Shown piece by piece: positions 1 to 7,926 of a DNA stretch of 21,241 nucleotides (within the stretch, counting starts at the first letter, position 1; every line of letters starts with the position of its first letter). Under the pieces are notes generated by a model that had not been told where the DNA came from, made no database searches, and worked only from the letters and a program-made list of their open reading frames with translations. The stretch covers positions 1-21,241 of the forward strand of contig JBJXGO010000319.1 in NCBI GenBank assembly GCA_046160345.1, in the 5' to 3' direction. The translations under genes were made by a program, and so were the position numbers. The DNA comes from M3007 sp046160345. GTDB taxonomy: Bacteria; Bacteroidota; Bacteroidia; Chitinophagales; Saprospiraceae.

Positions 1-120
1 CTCGCAGCGACCCCCAGGACCAATAACCATGAAAATAGGGCTCCAACAGTTCCAATCAATACTCAAACACGCTCCAATAATCTTACAGCCTTGATGTCAA
101 TGAACTTGTGTACATACCGT

Positions 121-174
121 AGGTTTCCAAAAACCTTATAGGTCTAGGGGTAAAACAAAAATGTCCAGTAGTAT
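121..174 (+). repeat. Partial copy of a dispersed palindromic element
   Basis: Bases 131-174 match the reverse complement of 12866-12909 at 41 of 44 positions. The three differences lie together in the six bases after the shared AAACCTTATAGGTCT core. Here the left half of the element is decayed: only a 6-bp hairpin remains (121-126 pairs with 131-136, loop CCAA). The copy at 12862-12960 is a full palindrome. No transposase is nearby, so this is a MITE-like or REP-like repeat whose class is unknown. Confidence 0.8.
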
Positions 175-175
175 G

Positions 176-234
176 GTGTGGCACACCTTGACGACCACAT
201 TGATTATCAATGCACGAGCTTAGGTGTGCCACAC
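176..234. repeat. Nested inverted repeat with 13-bp perfect arms
   Basis: GTGTGGCACACCT at 176-188 is perfectly complementary to AGGTGTGCCACAC at 222-234. Inside the 33-base interval lies a second palindrome, CATTGAT-T-ATCAATG (198-212). The structure begins one base after the dispersed repeat ends at 174, so the two may form one composite element. It could be a mobile-element end, a protein-binding site or a transcript structure; the sequence does not decide. Confidence 0.7.
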
Positions 235-506
235 ATTTCTGAACACTCCCACACTTTTTGTCAGTTCAATTATCTGATGGGCTGCAATAGATTGATTCTT
301 AGGCATTTGAGCCTGTGAACTGAATGCATATAGTTGCACATAATGCTCATGACATTATGGAATATCCTCAAAAAAATACACCAGGGTGGATTGGAAAAGG
401 CCCGGAATTGCTTCAACGCTGTTGAATTAAATTCTTCGCTACATGCTTCTGAATCCTGGAAGGAGGTTTATTAAAGACAAAGAATTTGAAATTTGAGATT
501 CGGCAA

Positions 507-1754
507 TTACTGTTCAAATTTTGAAATCACGTCTTCAATAATGCCGCAACAATCATCCAGCTGACTTTCGGTCATGACCAATGGCGGTGCAAACCGGATT
601 ACATTGCCGTGGGTGGGTTTGGCAAGAAGCCCCTTTTCAGCAAATTCCAAACAGATATTCCAGGCCGTTTTGCTTTGTTCTGAATCATTGACTACCACGG
701 CATTGAGCATACCTTTTCCGCGTACCAGCGCAATTAGGTCAGGGCGTTTTTGTTGAAGTAGGCGCATTCTTGAACGGAAGGTTTTGCCAAGCTCCTTGGC
801 ATTTTCAGCGAGGTGTTCGTCTTCAACTACTTTTAAAGCTTCTATTGCCACAGCACATGCGAGGGGGTTTCCACCAAATGTGGATCCATGCTCGCCGGGC
901 TTGATGGTGAGTATTACCTCGTCTGAGCTGAGCACAGCGCTTACAGGAAGAACGCCGCCGGAAAGGGCTTTTCCAAGGATCAGAATATCGGGTTTCACGC
1001 CTTCGTGATCGCAGCAAAGCAAACGACCGGTGCGGGCAATGCCAGTTTGTACCTCATCGGCAATAAAAAGGGCATGGTGGGACTTACAAAGATCGTAGGC
1101 AGTAGCGATGTAACCTTCATCAGGCACATAGACTCCTGCTTCGCCTTGGATGGGCTCAACCAGGAAACCGGCCACATTGGGGTCTTGCAAGGCTAATTCG
1201 AGCGCAGCGAGGTCATTGTAAGGAATTACCTCAAAACCACGCATGTAAGGCCCAAAACCATTTCGGCTGACAGGATCGGTGGAGGCAGAAATGACCCCTA
1301 AAGTGCGGCCGTGGAAATTGCCGGATACAAATATAATTTTTGCTTTTCCTTCGGCCACCCCTTTGACCTGATAGGCCCATTTGCGGGCAAGTTTGATGGC
1401 TGTTTCCACGGCCTCTACACCTGTATTCATTGGCAATATGCGCTCATAACCAAAATATTGGGTCATGAATTCAGCATATTCGCCAAGCATGTTGTTGTAA
1501 AAAGCGCGAGAAGTTAGCGTCAGTTTTTGTGCCTGATTAATGAGCGTACCAATGATCCGTGGGTGACAATGGCCCTGATTCACTGCGCTATAGGCGGAAA
1601 GGAAATCATAATATTGTTTGCCCTCCACATCCCAGACGTGCACACCTTTCCCGCGCTCCAGCACAACCGGTAGTGGATGATAGTTGTGTGCGTTGAAGCG
1701 ATCTTCGAGTTCGATAAAAGCGGCTGAGGTATGTGCGGTGGTCAGGATTTCCAT
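507..1754 (-). CDS. rocD: Ornithine aminotransferase
   Basis: A PLP-dependent class III aminotransferase that converts ornithine and a 2-oxo acid (typically 2-oxoglutarate) to glutamate-5-semialdehyde and glutamate (EC 2.6.1.13), in cytosolic arginine/proline metabolism. The class III pattern is complete: IADEVQTG with the cofactor-binding Asp, LILGKALSGG with the Schiff-base Lys (residue 262 from the start used here), and STFGGNPLACAVA near residue 297. At 415 aa it has the usual family length. The frame can be extended to a GTG at 1775, but ATG 1754 is preferred: homologues start close to it, and a perfect -7 box at 1806-1813 puts the transcript start near 1800. It is separated from the upstream kinase gene by 205 bp containing a long palindrome, so it is probably its own transcription unit. 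Identity is firm. Confidence 0.93.
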   Translation of the reverse strand: MEILTTAHTSAAFIELEDRFNAHNYHPLPVVLERGKGVHVWDVEGKQYYDFLSAYSAVNQGHCHPRIIGTLINQAQKLTLTSRAFYNNMLGEYAEFMTQYFGYERILPMNTGVEAVETAIKLARKWAYQVKGVAEGKAKIIFVSGNFHGRTLGVISASTDPVSRNGFGPYMRGFEVIPYNDLAALELALQDPNVAGFLVEPIQGEAGVYVPDEGYIATAYDLCKSHHALFIADEVQTGIARTGRLLCCDHEGVKPDILILGKALSGGVLPVSAVLSSDEVILTIKPGEHGSTFGGNPLACAVAIEALKVVEDEHLAENAKELGKTFRSRMRLLQQKRPDLIALVRGKGMLNAVVVNDSEQSKTAWNICLEFAEKGLLAKPTHGNVIRFAPPLVMTESQLDDCCGIIEDVISKFEQ

Positions 1755-1805
1755 AATTGAAATTTGATGCCCCACATTCGCTGAAGGTAAGGCGGGTAAT
1801 TAAGG

Positions 1806-1813
1806 CAAAGGTA
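1806..1813 (-). promoter_or_regulatory. Bacteroidota -7 box for rocD (TACCTTTG)
   Basis: On the minus strand this reads TACCTTTG, a perfect match to the TAnnTTTG primary sigma factor -7 element of Bacteroidota, 52 bp upstream of ATG 1754. A TTG lies 24 bp further upstream, longer than the usual spacing of about 19 and inside the palindrome at 1827-1890, so the -33 element is uncertain. Confidence 0.6.
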
Positions 1814-1826
1814 TCGAGTTTTTAGC

Positions 1827-1890
1827 GGAATTATGAACAAGCGGGTGGTTTTCGGTGAACACCAAAAACCACCCGCTTGTTCATAATTCC
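1827..1890. repeat. 64-bp near-perfect palindrome between pfkB and rocD
   Basis: Bases 1827-1852 and 1865-1890 are perfectly complementary over 26 bp. After one C/A mismatch (1853/1864), four more pairs (1854-1857 with 1860-1863) leave a two-base loop. It sits 70 bp after the kinase stop and just upstream of the rocD -7 box. A hairpin this stable could end the kinase transcript or protect its 3' end, but no T-tract follows directly on either strand, so it is not a textbook intrinsic terminator. A genomic palindromic repeat is the main alternative. Confidence 0.85.
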
Positions 1891-1959
1891 ATCCTTCAAA
1901 TTTCAGGTTTTTTATCCAGCTTGTTTACGATTTCGCAAGTAAGCGCAGAGGCTGAATTT

Positions 1960-2865
1960 TTATTCCAATTCAGCGTAAATCTGTTCGCGATCGACTTTTT
2001 CTGAAGGCGGTTGTTTGAGTTCGGTCATCTGCCGCCCTGCAATTGTAGAATCTTGCAGGTTTTTGTTGTCAATCCGGGCAGTAAGGTAACCAGCCAAAAA
2101 GGCATCCCCATTGTCAGTCAAATCCTGTCGGAAGTCGATCTTGTGTATTTCGGCACCGTTTCCGGTCCAAAAAGCATCGTTGCTCAGGAAACAAACTTGA
2201 GAAGCGCCTATTTTTAAAAAATGTTCGATGACTGCTTCGGGAGTTGGAGCATCTTCCTCGTAGAGTTGTTTCCAATCTTGCACACTGATTTTTACCAGGG
2301 CTTTGTAACGGCAAATTTCCGATACTACCTTTTTGGCCTCAATTCGGTCAGGAAACACTTTTTCACTATAATTTACATCGATCGAAACCAGGCAACCAGC
2401 ACGGTGTGCCCGCTCGGCAGCTTGTAAAATAACATGTTGGGAAGGGCTTTTGCTCAAGGCAAAACAAGTGGTGTGAAAGACCCCAATATCTTCAAAGGCT
2501 TGAAACGGGAATTGGCGGATAGAAAGCATCGAATCAGCGCCACGGTACAGTTGAAGGCTGGAAGCAGAAGCCGAACGCAAGGAAAGTTTCATGGTAGTGG
2601 GTTCTTCTACCTGGGCTACACAAGAAATATCCACTCCTGAGCGCTTGAGGTTGTTCAGGAGCACAGTTCCCATATCGTCTGTACCCACCGTTGCTGCAAG
2701 CATGGCTTTGTTGCCCAATCGAACCATATTTATGGCTAAATTCGCAGGGTTCCCTCCGGGAATTCGCCTGAAAAGGGCGGCCTCCTCAAGTGCCTGCACA
2801 AATTCTGCCGTAACAAAGTCAACAAGAAGTTCCCCGGTCGAGAGGATGTCAATAGGTTTACGCAT
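1960..2865 (-). CDS. PfkB-family sugar kinase (fructokinase-like), atypical motif
   Basis: A ribokinase/PfkB-fold carbohydrate kinase of 301 aa, closest in appearance to bacterial fructokinases (sugar + ATP to sugar phosphate). Visible hallmarks are STGELLVDF at the N-terminus (residues 9-17), GGNPANLAINMVRLG (residues 37-51, PfkB signature 1) and SIDVNYSEKVF (residues 161-171). The C-terminal signature, normally DTxGAGD, reads D-L-T-D-N-G-D (residues 248-254): the presumed catalytic Asp254 is kept, but the Gly-Ala of the anion hole is replaced by Asp-Asn. The strand that usually carries a T-x-G nucleotide contact reads CFLSNDAFW, and the C-terminal part after the signature is short. It may be a kinase with an altered phosphate donor, a non-sugar substrate, or weak activity. 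It lies 166 bp after the trehalase gene on the same strand. Substrate is not determined. Confidence 0.8.
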   Translation of the reverse strand: MRKPIDILSTGELLVDFVTAEFVQALEEAALFRRIPGGNPANLAINMVRLGNKAMLAATVGTDDMGTVLLNNLKRSGVDISCVAQVEEPTTMKLSLRSASASSLQLYRGADSMLSIRQFPFQAFEDIGVFHTTCFALSKSPSQHVILQAAERAHRAGCLVSIDVNYSEKVFPDRIEAKKVVSEICRYKALVKISVQDWKQLYEEDAPTPEAVIEHFLKIGASQVCFLSNDAFWTGNGAEIHKIDFRQDLTDNGDAFLAGYLTARIDNKNLQDSTIAGRQMTELKQPPSEKVDREQIYAELE

Positions 2866-3031
2866 AAATACCGTTCGCGGAATTTTTCAAAGGCAAATGG
2901 GCTGTTCAATCGCGCTAATACATTGTTATTCAAGCGATTTCCCGCAACCTCTTCCATGAATTAGGGCGCAATGATACGACGAGTTTGTGACTTAGTTGGC
3001 GCGAGGTAATATTCCAGGCGACGAAACTGTG

Positions 3032-4612
3032 TTAAAATTTCTGTTTCAATTTCAAATACACCCCATTGGTCCATCCAAAACCATCCTGGTTGGGGTATTC
3101 GCCGCCGCCGCCTGGAGCATTGGGGGTTTCAACATTGTATTTTTCCATCATCTTACCTGTGGCAGCGTATGTTTTTTCGCACAGCGCCAGCCAGTTTTGG
3201 CGGATTTTTTCGGCCAATTCAACATGGCCGTAATTTATCAGGCCCTTGTACGCGATCCATTGCAGCGGGGCCCAACCGTTGGGCGCGTCCCATTGCTGGC
3301 CGGTGTGTGATAAGGTAGAAACAAGACCACCCGGACAAAGAAATCTCTCTTCCAATATTTTTGCGACACTCGCGGCTTGTTGGGGTTCGGCTATTTGAAA
3401 AAAAAGCGGAAACACGCCCGCAAGTGTAAACGACCTGGATTGTTGACTTTCAACAATATTATAATCAAAAAAGAACCCTTTTTCAGCATTCCAGCAATGT
3501 TTTTGAATGGCTGCTTTGCGCAGGCGGGCACGTTCTCTGTACACCACCACAGGCGTATGGTCTGGCAATTGGCGGTAGGCGTGGACGAGCGTTTTTTCCA
3601 AAAAATAAAGGAGACAATTCAAATCTACCGGCAACAAATCGCAGGTTCTGATGCTGGCGAGCTCCTGTTCCTCGCCAAACCATCTGCTGCTAAAATCCCA
3701 ACCAGATTCTGCGGCTGCACGAAGGTGACGGAAGGTATCTTCTTCCGGGCGTTTGGATCGCCGGGCTGTGTGAAGGTCTTCAAGGTACGCCTCGGGGCGC
3801 GGGCTGGGGTCGTCGTCCCAGTAACGGTTCAGCAGGCTACCATCAGACAACTGAACCAGACGACGCTGGGCATGAATTGGTGGCACACCCTCAAGGGGTG
3901 CCACCATTTCATGTTCTCCGTCCATCCAAAACGCGTATTCTTTTTCCAGAACCCGACGGTATTGCAATAGAATTTCATCTCCTTTTATCTCCGCTAACAG
4001 GCTGACCATCAGCGAAAAAAACGGCGGCTGCGAGCGACTGAGATAATACGTCCGGTTGCCGTTGGGAACATGGCCAAAAGTGTCGATCTGATAGGCAAAA
4101 TTGTCCACCATGTTTTGAATCACATCGACACGCCCCGACTCTTTCAAGCCAAGCATCGTAAAATAACTGTCCCAGTAATAGACCTCGCGGAAACGACCAC
4201 CTGGCACGATATAAGGGTGGGGGAGGGGGATGAGTGTTGAGTGATTACCGTTAAGTGATAAATTGGGTTCGCGCTTCAGTACCTCCCAGACCATATCGAG
4301 GTGCTCTTGGAGGGGTTTGTTGCCGGATTCGTAATTGCTTTCTGGAGTTTCGGGAAAATCGAAATGGGCTACTACAAAGGTTTTCAGATCGAAACCAGCT
4401 TGAGTTTTTTCTTTTTCGTAGTCTTCTAAAATATTCGCGGAGTCCGATTTTAGGCTGCAATCCGGGAAGAATTTGGAGTCTGGAAAGATGCCGCTGGATT
4501 GGACGGCTTCGTAGAGTGGGGAAAGGGAGGAAAGATGGAGCAAATTCTGATTATTAATTGCCTTGTTCATATTTTGCCTAGAATATTTTTCAGAGTAACC
4601 GGATCGGTTCAT
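3032..4612 (-). CDS. treF: Cytoplasmic trehalase, GH37
   Basis: Hydrolyses alpha,alpha-trehalose to two glucose molecules. Both family signatures are present: PGGRFREVYYWDSYF (residues 137-151) and QWDAPNGWAPLQ (440-451). The catalytic acid is expected at Asp306 in ESGWDFSSRW and the base at Glu505 in GGGGEYPNQDGFGWTNGV, by analogy with E. coli TreA Asp312 and Glu496. At 526 aa it covers the whole catalytic domain, with no signal peptide, so it should act in the cytoplasm like TreF. The ATG at 4612 overlaps the TGA of the upstream small gene as ATGA, suggesting translational coupling; ATG 4570 (512 aa) is a reasonable alternative because the extra 14 residues are not family-like. The neighbourhood (MFS permease upstream, sugar kinase downstream) fits import and breakdown of trehalose or a related sugar. 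The treF symbol rests on the predicted location. Confidence 0.93.
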   Translation of the reverse strand: MNRSGYSEKYSRQNMNKAINNQNLLHLSSLSPLYEAVQSSGIFPDSKFFPDCSLKSDSANILEDYEKEKTQAGFDLKTFVVAHFDFPETPESNYESGNKPLQEHLDMVWEVLKREPNLSLNGNHSTLIPLPHPYIVPGGRFREVYYWDSYFTMLGLKESGRVDVIQNMVDNFAYQIDTFGHVPNGNRTYYLSRSQPPFFSLMVSLLAEIKGDEILLQYRRVLEKEYAFWMDGEHEMVAPLEGVPPIHAQRRLVQLSDGSLLNRYWDDDPSPRPEAYLEDLHTARRSKRPEEDTFRHLRAAAESGWDFSSRWFGEEQELASIRTCDLLPVDLNCLLYFLEKTLVHAYRQLPDHTPVVVYRERARLRKAAIQKHCWNAEKGFFFDYNIVESQQSRSFTLAGVFPLFFQIAEPQQAASVAKILEERFLCPGGLVSTLSHTGQQWDAPNGWAPLQWIAYKGLINYGHVELAEKIRQNWLALCEKTYAATGKMMEKYNVETPNAPGGGGEYPNQDGFGWTNGVYLKLKQKF

Positions 4613-4999
4613 TCAGTGTAGTAGGTGTATTCCATGGTGACCCTGTTCCAATTTGTTTTTATCAAAAGTCCATTTTCATCATATATAAACGTTTCAGTCA
4701 TGGGCAAGGTATTGTTATGGAGCGGTTTTGTATCTCCTGCAGAAATTGAATATGTTTTCCGGGTTATTAGCTGCCCGATCTCATTGCGCTCCATTTCTTG
4801 ATACAGTTGTTTGATTTTCCCATTGAAATTCTCGGTCCGATTCATTTGCAGCATACGCAATCGTGGTTTTTTGAGTTACCATTCGAACAATGCCTAGTTT
4901 TACCAAATCTGCACTTTGCCAGTAGCTTTCTTCATATTGCGCTTCTGCATTTATCCAAAATGCAAAAATGAAAAGAGTGGGGAAAAGGATGGTTTTCAT
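4609..4999 (-). pseudogene. Small secreted hypothetical protein, split by a one-base frameshift
   Basis: The reading frame from ATG 4999 begins with a clear signal peptide (MKTILFPTLFIFAFWINAEA) and stops after 72 residues. The overlapping frame, open from about 4875 down to the TGA at 4609, carries a natural-looking continuation ending with a YDENG-type segment (IYDENGLLIKT) and TYYTE. The two join in phase if one A is removed from the A6 run (T6 on the plus strand, 4867-4872), giving one 129-aa exported protein. Either the gene is a fresh frameshift pseudogene, the base is a sequencing or assembly error, or expression depends on slippage. The family is not recognised. It lies 36 bp after the MFS gene and its stop overlaps the trehalase start, so it is embedded in the presumed operon. 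Confidence 0.6.
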
Positions 5000-5035
5000 A
5001 GCCTTATAATAAACGTTAAATGTCTGATAAATCGC

Positions 5036-6271
5036 TTAATCCACCGCAGTTTTCGCCTGCAAGCTCTTAAAGAAAAACAGCCCCACCAATAAAACCCCGA
5101 TTGGGACCAGCGAAAAATAGAAGGCTGTTTGGCCGCCAAGTTTTCCAAAAATATTGCCGGTAATGATTGACCCTGTAGTGCCTCCCAGTGCTGAAAATAC
5201 AATGATCAAGCCAGACATCAATCCATGTTGTTGTTTTGGCAAACTGCTCAGGATCCGTGAATTGATGGCTGGATAAATAGGCGCCAGGAACAAACCGATC
5301 AATGGGAATACGAAAGCGGCCAAAGGTGCATTCCCCCAGCCTGTTATTACCTGATCGCCCAGATCGCTGGCCAATGGTATGGCTAGTAACACCAATCCAG
5401 CCGCCAGCAACAAACACAATGAAAGTACTTTATGCCATTCGAATTTTTGGAGTACGAAACCAGCCAAAAATCGCCCAAGCGCGGTGCTTCCTGCCAGAAT
5501 ACTCGCCATTTGAATGCTCAACGAAGTGGGTAAATGCAATACGTCTTGATTATAGGTAGGCAGCCAGCTCATGATACTTTGCTCTATCAATACATAAAAA
5601 AAGGCACACACGACAAAAACCAGCACTAGCGGGATGGCTGCCAGCCGGAACATTTGAACAAACTCCTCAGCGGCTGAATTGGGTGTTTCAGATTTAGAGG
5701 CTGATTCGTCGAGTGTTGCTGAATACAATAGCACAAATGCGGCCAGGGAAATGCCTCCAAGCAGGAAATAAATATTGAGCCAGGCGGTACTTCGCGGGTT
5801 TGCATCGTCCACAAATGCGCTAAAAATGAAATAGCCCGCAAAAATGCCCACCATGAAAAATGATTCAATAAAACTCATCAAACTGATGTGTTCTTTTTCA
5901 TTCCTGGTGACCAGGCCAATGGCGCCATATACCGACATTTTGATAAGCGCAAAACTTGCCCCCACTGCTGCAAACAACAACTTTGAGACCCAAAATCCGG
6001 GTAAAAAAGGTACGGCCAAACACGCAGCCGTCACCAAAGCCAGTGCCGCCAGCATCGCATTTTTATAACCCCAGCGTGTAATAAAGGAAGAAAGCAAAAA
6101 CGACACAATTGCAATGCTCAGGTCTTTATACCCTTCCAACACGGAGGCTTCTCCTGGTGAAACTCCGTAGTTGTTTTGCACTTGCAAGATTACCGTGCCA
6201 ACACTGTTGAGCAGGATGGCAAATACGAAGTAATTGAGGAACAAAGACGCTTTGATTTGCCAGTTTTTCAT
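5036..6271 (-). CDS. MFS permease, sugar-type
   Basis: A 411-aa inner-membrane protein with about 12 hydrophobic helices in two halves joined by a charged loop (DESASKSETPNSAAEEF, near residues 190-206 from the start used), typical of the major facilitator superfamily. The overall look resembles the fucose/glucose/galactose permease type common in Bacteroidota. The frame opens at a TTG (6322), but ATG 6271 places the start right before KNWQIKASLFLNYFVF, a normal MFS N-terminus, so it is preferred. It is the first gene of a minus-strand run with the small secreted gene (36 bp gap) and trehalase, so trehalose or a glucose-containing sugar is the likeliest substrate, but that is inference from context. 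No clear -7 box was found upstream. Confidence 0.82.
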   Translation of the reverse strand: MKNWQIKASLFLNYFVFAILLNSVGTVILQVQNNYGVSPGEASVLEGYKDLSIAIVSFLLSSFITRWGYKNAMLAALALVTAACLAVPFLPGFWVSKLLFAAVGASFALIKMSVYGAIGLVTRNEKEHISLMSFIESFFMVGIFAGYFIFSAFVDDANPRSTAWLNIYFLLGGISLAAFVLLYSATLDESASKSETPNSAAEEFVQMFRLAAIPLVLVFVVCAFFYVLIEQSIMSWLPTYNQDVLHLPTSLSIQMASILAGSTALGRFLAGFVLQKFEWHKVLSLCLLLAAGLVLLAIPLASDLGDQVITGWGNAPLAAFVFPLIGLFLAPIYPAINSRILSSLPKQQHGLMSGLIIVFSALGGTTGSIITGNIFGKLGGQTAFYFSLVPIGVLLVGLFFFKSLQAKTAVD

Positions 6272-6522
6272 GATGATATGCTGAACTTGTGAATTTTGCT
6301 GATTTGCGCGGATGGGATGCAAGGTTTGAAAAAAAACGCACTATCGTGCTAGGAAAATGACACCGCTACGCGGTTTCAGACATACTCTAGTTCAAATTAC
6401 TATAGCATGCAGTTGTTTGGCTGAATCGACAACCTTTAAATCGTTACTACGTTTCTTAGTAAAAATTGGAGACAGGGATTGCCAGACAGCTCGGATATTG
6501 CAGCCACCAATCCAAATCAAGT
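6272..6522. other. Divergent intergenic region, MFS gene / cinA
   Basis: This 251-bp gap must contain promoters for both flanking genes, but no perfect TAnnTTTG box was found. The best plus-strand candidate is TACGTTTC at 6448-6455, with one mismatch and no TTG at the right distance. A 5-bp hairpin (ACCGC 6362-6366 with GCGGT 6370-6374) is the only other structure seen. Confidence 0.4.
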
Positions 6523-7791
6523 ATGAACGTACACCTAATAACCATCGGCGATGAAATTCTTATCGGCCAAATTGTGGACACAAATTCGGCCTGGATGAGT
6601 CAAAAACTCAATCAGGGTGGCATGGCTGTAGTTGGGAAAAGCAGCGTGAGCGACACAAAGGAAGCCATTGTTGTGGGCATTAAACATGCTGCTTCCATGG
6701 CCCAAATTGTCATTATGACAGGTGGGCTCGGGCCTACCAAAGACGATATTACCAAGGCTACGCTGGTGGAATTGTTTGATTGTCAATTGGTTTTCCATCA
6801 AGAGGTTTATGATCTTATCGCGGCCTATTTTCAAAAAATAAACCGTCCGATACCCATTGAGTCTATTCGAAGTCAGGCGATGTTGCCGGATGAGGCCATA
6901 ATTCTACCCAACAAAGTGGGCACGGCATCCGGGATGTGGTTTGAACGAGATGGAAAGGTATTTATATCCTTGCCCGGCGTGCCCTTTGAAATGGAATACC
7001 TGATGACGAACGAGGTTTTACCGCGGTTAAAAGCCCGTTTCCAAAGCAGACCTATTGCACACCGAACCTTGCTGACCGCCTGTGAAGGAGAAAGCGTGAT
7101 CGCCAAACGAATTGAAGCCTTTGAAGACGGCCTTCCTGCGCATATAAAATTGGCCTACCTGCCTACCTTGGGTCAGGTTCGCTTGCGTTTGACAGGCCAA
7201 TGGCCAGGGGAGATCACGGAAGATGCGGAGTCAATCCTGAATGTCGAGCTAGACACAAAAAAAACCGAATTAAAAGGTTTGATTCCTGACCTTGTCTTTG
7301 GTGAGGAAGAGGAAAGCCTGCAATCAGTGGTTGGGAATATTTTGCGTCGGCAAGGCAAACAATTTGGCACTGCTGAAAGCTGCACCGGAGGCTATGTTGC
7401 CCACCTGATCACAACGATACCGGGCTCATCGGATTACTTCCCGGGCTCTGTAGTGAGTTATTCGTACGAAATGAAAAGCAAATTGCTGGGCGTAAAACCA
7501 GCAACTTTGGAACAATTTGGAGCCGTTAGCGAAGAAACCGTGCTTGAGATGGCTGTCGGCGCCAGAAAAACCTTGGGGGTGGATGTTTCGCTTGCCATTT
7601 CCGGTATTGCCGGGCCAGGCGGCGGCACTCCGGAAAAGCCTGTGGGTACCGTATGGATGGCAGTAAGCGATGGACATCGCAGTCTGGTAGCCAAACATAT
7701 TTTTGGTCGGGATCGCGCCAAAAATATACAACTTACCGGGGTATATGCGTTGAACATGGTAAGGAAGTTTTTGCTTGACGCCAAGCCATAA
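6523..7791 (+). CDS. cinA: CinA: molybdopterin-binding-like domain plus nicotinamide nucleotide amidase
   Basis: A two-domain protein of 422 aa. The N-terminal MoaB/MogA-like (COG1058) domain starts with VHLITIGDEILIGQIVDTNS and contains TGGLGPTKDD (residues 66-75). The C-terminal PncC-like domain, which deamidates nicotinamide mononucleotide in pyridine nucleotide recycling, shows TAESCTGG (residues 283-290) and SGIAGPGGGTPEKPVGTVW (360-378). The frame is open from 6466, but the first 19 residues look random and ATG 6523 matches the standard CinA start. It is divergent from the MFS gene across 251 bp. The cinA link to competence is historical; the expected role here is NAD recycling. Confidence 0.95.
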   Translation: MNVHLITIGDEILIGQIVDTNSAWMSQKLNQGGMAVVGKSSVSDTKEAIVVGIKHAASMAQIVIMTGGLGPTKDDITKATLVELFDCQLVFHQEVYDLIAAYFQKINRPIPIESIRSQAMLPDEAIILPNKVGTASGMWFERDGKVFISLPGVPFEMEYLMTNEVLPRLKARFQSRPIAHRTLLTACEGESVIAKRIEAFEDGLPAHIKLAYLPTLGQVRLRLTGQWPGEITEDAESILNVELDTKKTELKGLIPDLVFGEEEESLQSVVGNILRRQGKQFGTAESCTGGYVAHLITTIPGSSDYFPGSVVSYSYEMKSKLLGVKPATLEQFGAVSEETVLEMAVGARKTLGVDVSLAISGIAGPGGGTPEKPVGTVWMAVSDGHRSLVAKHIFGRDRAKNIQLTGVYALNMVRKFLLDAKP

Positions 7792-7810
7792 AATGGTCAG
7801 CAAGAATAGT

Positions 7811-7818
7811 TACCTTTG
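7811..7818 (+). promoter_or_regulatory. Bacteroidota -7 box (TACCTTTG)
   Basis: Perfect TAnnTTTG element 20 bp after the cinA stop, in the direction of the DUF5686 gene (ATG 7958). No TTG is found at the expected -33 position. The predicted transcript would start near 7823 and have a leader of about 135 nt, which contains the small ORF 7828-7926. Confidence 0.55.
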
Positions 7819-7827
7819 TAAAAATTC

Positions 7828-7926
7828 ATGTCAAACCGAATGCAAGCAGCAATTGCAAGAACAATCAACTACCCTTTTCCAAAACAAATCCGACCCAGCG
7901 AACTGACAAAAACAACAACGCGATAA
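7828..7926 (+). CDS. Possible 32-residue leader ORF
   Basis: ATG at 7828, TAA at 7924-7926, encoding a very basic 32-aa peptide (MSNRMQAAIARTINYPFPKQ and 12 more residues, ending TTTR). It begins about ten bases after a perfect -7 box, so its transcript would be nearly leaderless, and it ends 31 bp before the DUF5686 start. There is no family match that I recognise, and an open stretch of this size can arise by chance. Listed as a candidate only. Confidence 0.2.
   Translation: MSNRMQAAIARTINYPFPKQIRPSELTKTTTR

Larger units (their letters stand above)
1..506. other. Left-edge region with no recognised gene
   Basis: No convincing coding region was found here. The plus strand is open from base 1 to a TAG at 139-141, but the translation is low-complexity and runs into a repeat. 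On the minus strand a short hydrophobic stretch (about 18 residues encoded within bases 1-58, from a possible TTG) runs off the left edge. It could be the N-terminus of a leftward gene, but it lacks positive charges and an ATG, so it is not called. What can be seen is a dispersed palindromic repeat (131-174), a nested palindrome (176-234) and a small 7-bp inverted repeat (339-345 with 353-359). The rest, down to the rocD stop at 507, shows nothing specific. Confidence 0.6.

Noticed and set aside
1..141. Open plus-strand frame at the left edge
   Set aside because: About 46 codons of Asn/Thr-rich translation ending within the repeat; no protein features. A hydrophobic minus-strand stretch at the edge is equally unproven.
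455..470. AGGAGG resembling a Shine-Dalgarno site on the plus strand
   Set aside because: No start codon with a usable frame follows, and genes of this genome do not appear to use such sites.
3377..3970. 197-codon open frame on the plus strand
   Set aside because: Antisense to the trehalase catalytic domain, whose motifs are unambiguous.
4864..4875. Programmed ribosomal frameshifting at the A6 run
   Set aside because: The required shift is +1 and the codon phase does not give a canonical slippery heptamer; no stop or pseudoknot was identified, so mutation or sequence error is simpler.
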